Positions 5,802 through 7,705 of a stretch of DNA of 7,705 nucleotides are shown piece after piece. A program made the position numbers and the translations under genes. The DNA comes from Clostridia bacterium (GTDB lineage: Bacteria; Bacillota; Clostridia; Oscillospirales; Acutalibacteraceae), in NCBI GenBank assembly GCA_017538005.1, contig JAFYJR010000051.1:1-7705 (forward strand). Reading direction: 5' to 3'. The stretch's first letter is position 1; every line of letters starts with the position of its first letter. A model generated the notes under the pieces. That model saw only the letters and a list, made by a program, of their open reading frames with translations. It did no database searches and was not told the DNA's origin.

Positions 5802-7705
5802 ATGAAACAGAAAATAAAGACATGGGCCTTTGACTGGCGCTACATATTCCTTGCTTTCGGCACCTCGTTTGGCATTATGCTCCTCGTGGCATTCTGCTAT
5901 GACATGGTGCCTTTCGGCGATATTACCATTTTGCGTATGGATATGTACCATCAGTACGGACCGCTTCTTGCGGAACTGTATGACAGAATAACGCACGCCG
6001 AAAGTCTCATCTACTCCTGGACATCCGGCGGCGGCGGAAGTTTTATCGGAAACTACGCCAACTACCTCGCAAGTCCTCTCTCCTGGCTCATATTGCTCTT
6101 CGGTCATAAGAACACAACTGAATTCATAGCTTTTCTCATAACCCTGAAAGCCGCGCTCTCAGCCGGTTCCATGACCTATTATCTCAAGGAATCCAACCAG
6201 TTTAAGGTATCAAATTTCATAACCGCATCATTTGGCATATTCTATGCATTTTCGGGCTATTTTGTCGCCTATTACTGGAACTTCATGTGGCTTGACGGCA
6301 TGATGCTCCTGCCGCTTATAGTACTCGGCGCGGAAAAGATATTTGACGGTGAGAAGCCGTATTTCTACATCGCCTCGCTGGCGCTGCTCATGTTTGCCTC
6401 GTACTATATGGCTTACATGGTTTGCATCTTCATTGTGCTTTACTCGATAACCTATGTCGCGGCAATCAAGCAGTTTAACCGTAAACTGCTTGAGAACATC
6501 GGCAGATTTGCCGGTTCTTCCCTGCTTTCGGCAGGGCTTGCCGCGGTAATTCTGCTCCCGACATTCTATTGTCTCCGCACCTGTTCAGCGACCTCGGACA
6601 AGTTTCCGAAAGAGCTTTCAACATATTTCAATGCTTTTGATTTCCTCTGCCAGCACCTCGCGGCTCTTGAACCTACAATCAGAAGCAGCGGAGACGATGT
6701 CCTGCCGAACATCTACAGCGGTATTGCGACGGTTATGCTCGCATTTCTTTTCCTCTTTATCGGATCAATTCCGCTGAGAGAAAAAGTCGCGAAATATGTA
6801 TTGCTTCTGGTACTCGCGCTTTCATTTGACATAAACTTCGTGAACAATGTATGGCACGCCTTCCACTTCCCGAACGACCTGCCCTACCGCTGGTCCTACT
6901 GCTATTCGTTTGTACTCATAACGATAGCCGTAAGAGCGATTCTGAAGCTTTCTGAACTCAAGCCGCGAGACCTGCTGACTGTAGGTATCGGTCTTGCCGC
7001 ATTCATAGTTCTCGCCGAGGAAATCGGCTCCAAAAATGTCAAGACCGAGACCATACTGATAAGTCTCGCATTCGCGATTATTTACACAATAGTTCTCCGT
7101 GTCATGCAGAATCCGCGCATCTCGGCAGCGGGTCTCGCGGGTCTCTTCTTCTGTCTCGCTTTCGCCGAAATCGCGATTGCCGACACGGACAACTATGACA
7201 TAGACCAGCCGAAATCCAACTATGCCGGCGACTACGGTGATTTCAAAACACTTAAAGCGAAACTCGATAAAGCCGAGGAAGGAAACTTCTACCGTATGGA
7301 ACTCACCGACCTGCGTACGCGTATGGACAACTCCTGGTACGGTTACAACGGCCTCTCCGTGTTCTCTTCCATGGCCTATGAGAAGTCCTCCAACCTTCAG
7401 CAGGACCTCGGTATGTTCGGCAACTACATCAACAGTTATACATATCATCCGCAGACACCCGTCTACAACGCGATTTTCAGTCTCAAATATGTCGTAAACA
7501 ACTCCTACGCCATTGACCTGGAAGATGAATATTACAAGGATATCGCGACCGTGGACAAGTTTACTGCTTACGAAAACAAATACTGTCTCCCCATAGGTTT
7601 CTGTGTCAGCGAAGATACGGAAAAATGGACATCAGACTGCGGCAATCCTTTCGATGCACAGAACAATTTCTGGCGTCTCGCCGCGGGTCTCGACAGCACG
7701 CAGGA
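5802..7705 (+). CDS. YfhO-family multi-pass membrane protein, probable GT-C type glycosyltransferase (partial, C-terminus beyond right edge)
   Basis: I read 634 codons with no stop before the window edge; the family is usually around 850 residues. YfhO proteins are polytopic membrane proteins resembling GT-C glycosyltransferases. Studied Firmicute members attach sugars to teichoic acids outside the membrane using lipid-linked donors. Residues 12-33 form the first membrane segment, followed by an extracellular loop with LRMDMYHQYGP (Asp47 in the position of the GT-C acidic residue). Further hydrophobic segments lie near 92-101, 107-125, 140-160, 167-178, 188-220, 238-256, 307-322, 331-342, 367-380, 392-406, 416-433 and 441-460. 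Between them are the family patterns YYWNFMWLDGMMLLPL, HFPNDLPYRWSY (355-366) and, in the soluble part after 460, FSLKYVVN (559-566). The polymer acceptor here is unknown. It is divergently transcribed from the Asp23-family gene. Confidence 0.88.
   Translation, partial: MKQKIKTWAFDWRYIFLAFGTSFGIMLLVAFCYDMVPFGDITILRMDMYHQYGPLLAELYDRITHAESLIYSWTSGGGGSFIGNYANYLASPLSWLILLFGHKNTTEFIAFLITLKAALSAGSMTYYLKESNQFKVSNFITASFGIFYAFSGYFVAYYWNFMWLDGMMLLPLIVLGAEKIFDGEKPYFYIASLALLMFASYYMAYMVCIFIVLYSITYVAAIKQFNRKLLENIGRFAGSSLLSAGLAAVILLPTFYCLRTCSATSDKFPKELSTYFNAFDFLCQHLAALEPTIRSSGDDVLPNIYSGIATVMLAFLFLFIGSIPLREKVAKYVLLLVLALSFDINFVNNVWHAFHFPNDLPYRWSYCYSFVLITIAVRAILKLSELKPRDLLTVGIGLAAFIVLAEEIGSKNVKTETILISLAFAIIYTIVLRVMQNPRISAAGLAGLFFCLAFAEIAIADTDNYDIDQPKSNYAGDYGDFKTLKAKLDKAEEGNFYRMELTDLRTRMDNSWYGYNGLSVFSSMAYEKSSNLQQDLGMFGNYINSYTYHPQTPVYNAIFSLKYVVNNSYAIDLEDEYYKDIATVDKFTAYENKYCLPIGFCVSEDTEKWTSDCGNPFDAQNNFWRLAAGLDSTQ

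Noticed and set aside
7128..7145. Tandem GCGGGTCTC repeat (two copies)
   Set aside because: It encodes Ala-Gly-Leu twice within a membrane segment and can be explained by codon bias; two copies are too few to call a repeat element.
6822..7448. A 208-codon minus-strand open frame opposite the YfhO-family gene
   Set aside because: It is antisense to a frame with strong YfhO patterns and membrane segments. Its composition (many Val, Glu, Gly) is what the reverse of the codon-biased sense gene would give, and no ribosome-binding site was seen.

Overview
The window looks like a chromosomal piece of a Clostridia-type Firmicute, probably a medium-GC anaerobe. This rests mainly on gene order. Read on the minus strand the order is Asp23/YqhY-family gene, nusB, a Kae1/TsaD-like gene, xseA, xseB, ispA, dxs. 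It matches the Bacillus/Clostridium block yqhY-nusB-folD-xseA-xseB-ispA-dxs, except that the Kae1/TsaD-like gene sits where folD would be expected. No mobile element, CRISPR array, tRNA or rRNA was seen.

Layout. Positions 1-1716 (minus) are dxs, cut by the left edge and missing only its last part. Positions 1732-2628 are ispA, 2630-2824 xseB, 2824-3945 xseA, 3938-4876 the Kae1/TsaD-like gene and 4876-5274 nusB. These genes are packed with overlaps or tiny gaps (TAATG junctions, an 8-nt overlap, a 1-nt gap), so they are probably co-transcribed and translationally coupled. nusB carries an in-frame TAA after codon 28. An intrinsic terminator (5286-5317) lies between nusB and the Asp23-family gene (5341-5703). 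From 5802 to the right edge, on the plus strand, is the first 634 codons of a YfhO-family multi-pass membrane protein.

Regulation. The 98-bp divergent intergenic region (5704-5801) holds two face-to-face sigma-A-like promoters. Their -35 boxes are the two strands of one palindrome, TTGTACAA, and both have 17-bp spacers. The plus promoter's -10 ends only 7 nt before the yfhO ATG, which has no Shine-Dalgarno, so that message is probably leaderless.

How the genes fit together. dxs starts the MEP isoprenoid pathway and ispA makes farnesyl diphosphate, the precursor of undecaprenyl phosphate. YfhO-family proteins are thought to use lipid-linked sugars to modify wall polymers. xseA and xseB form exonuclease VII, and nusB is a transcription antitermination and rRNA-processing factor. 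The least ordinary points are the interrupted nusB, the terminator whose U-tract abuts the nusB ribosome-binding site, the Kae1-like protein in the folD slot, and the shared-box divergent promoter.
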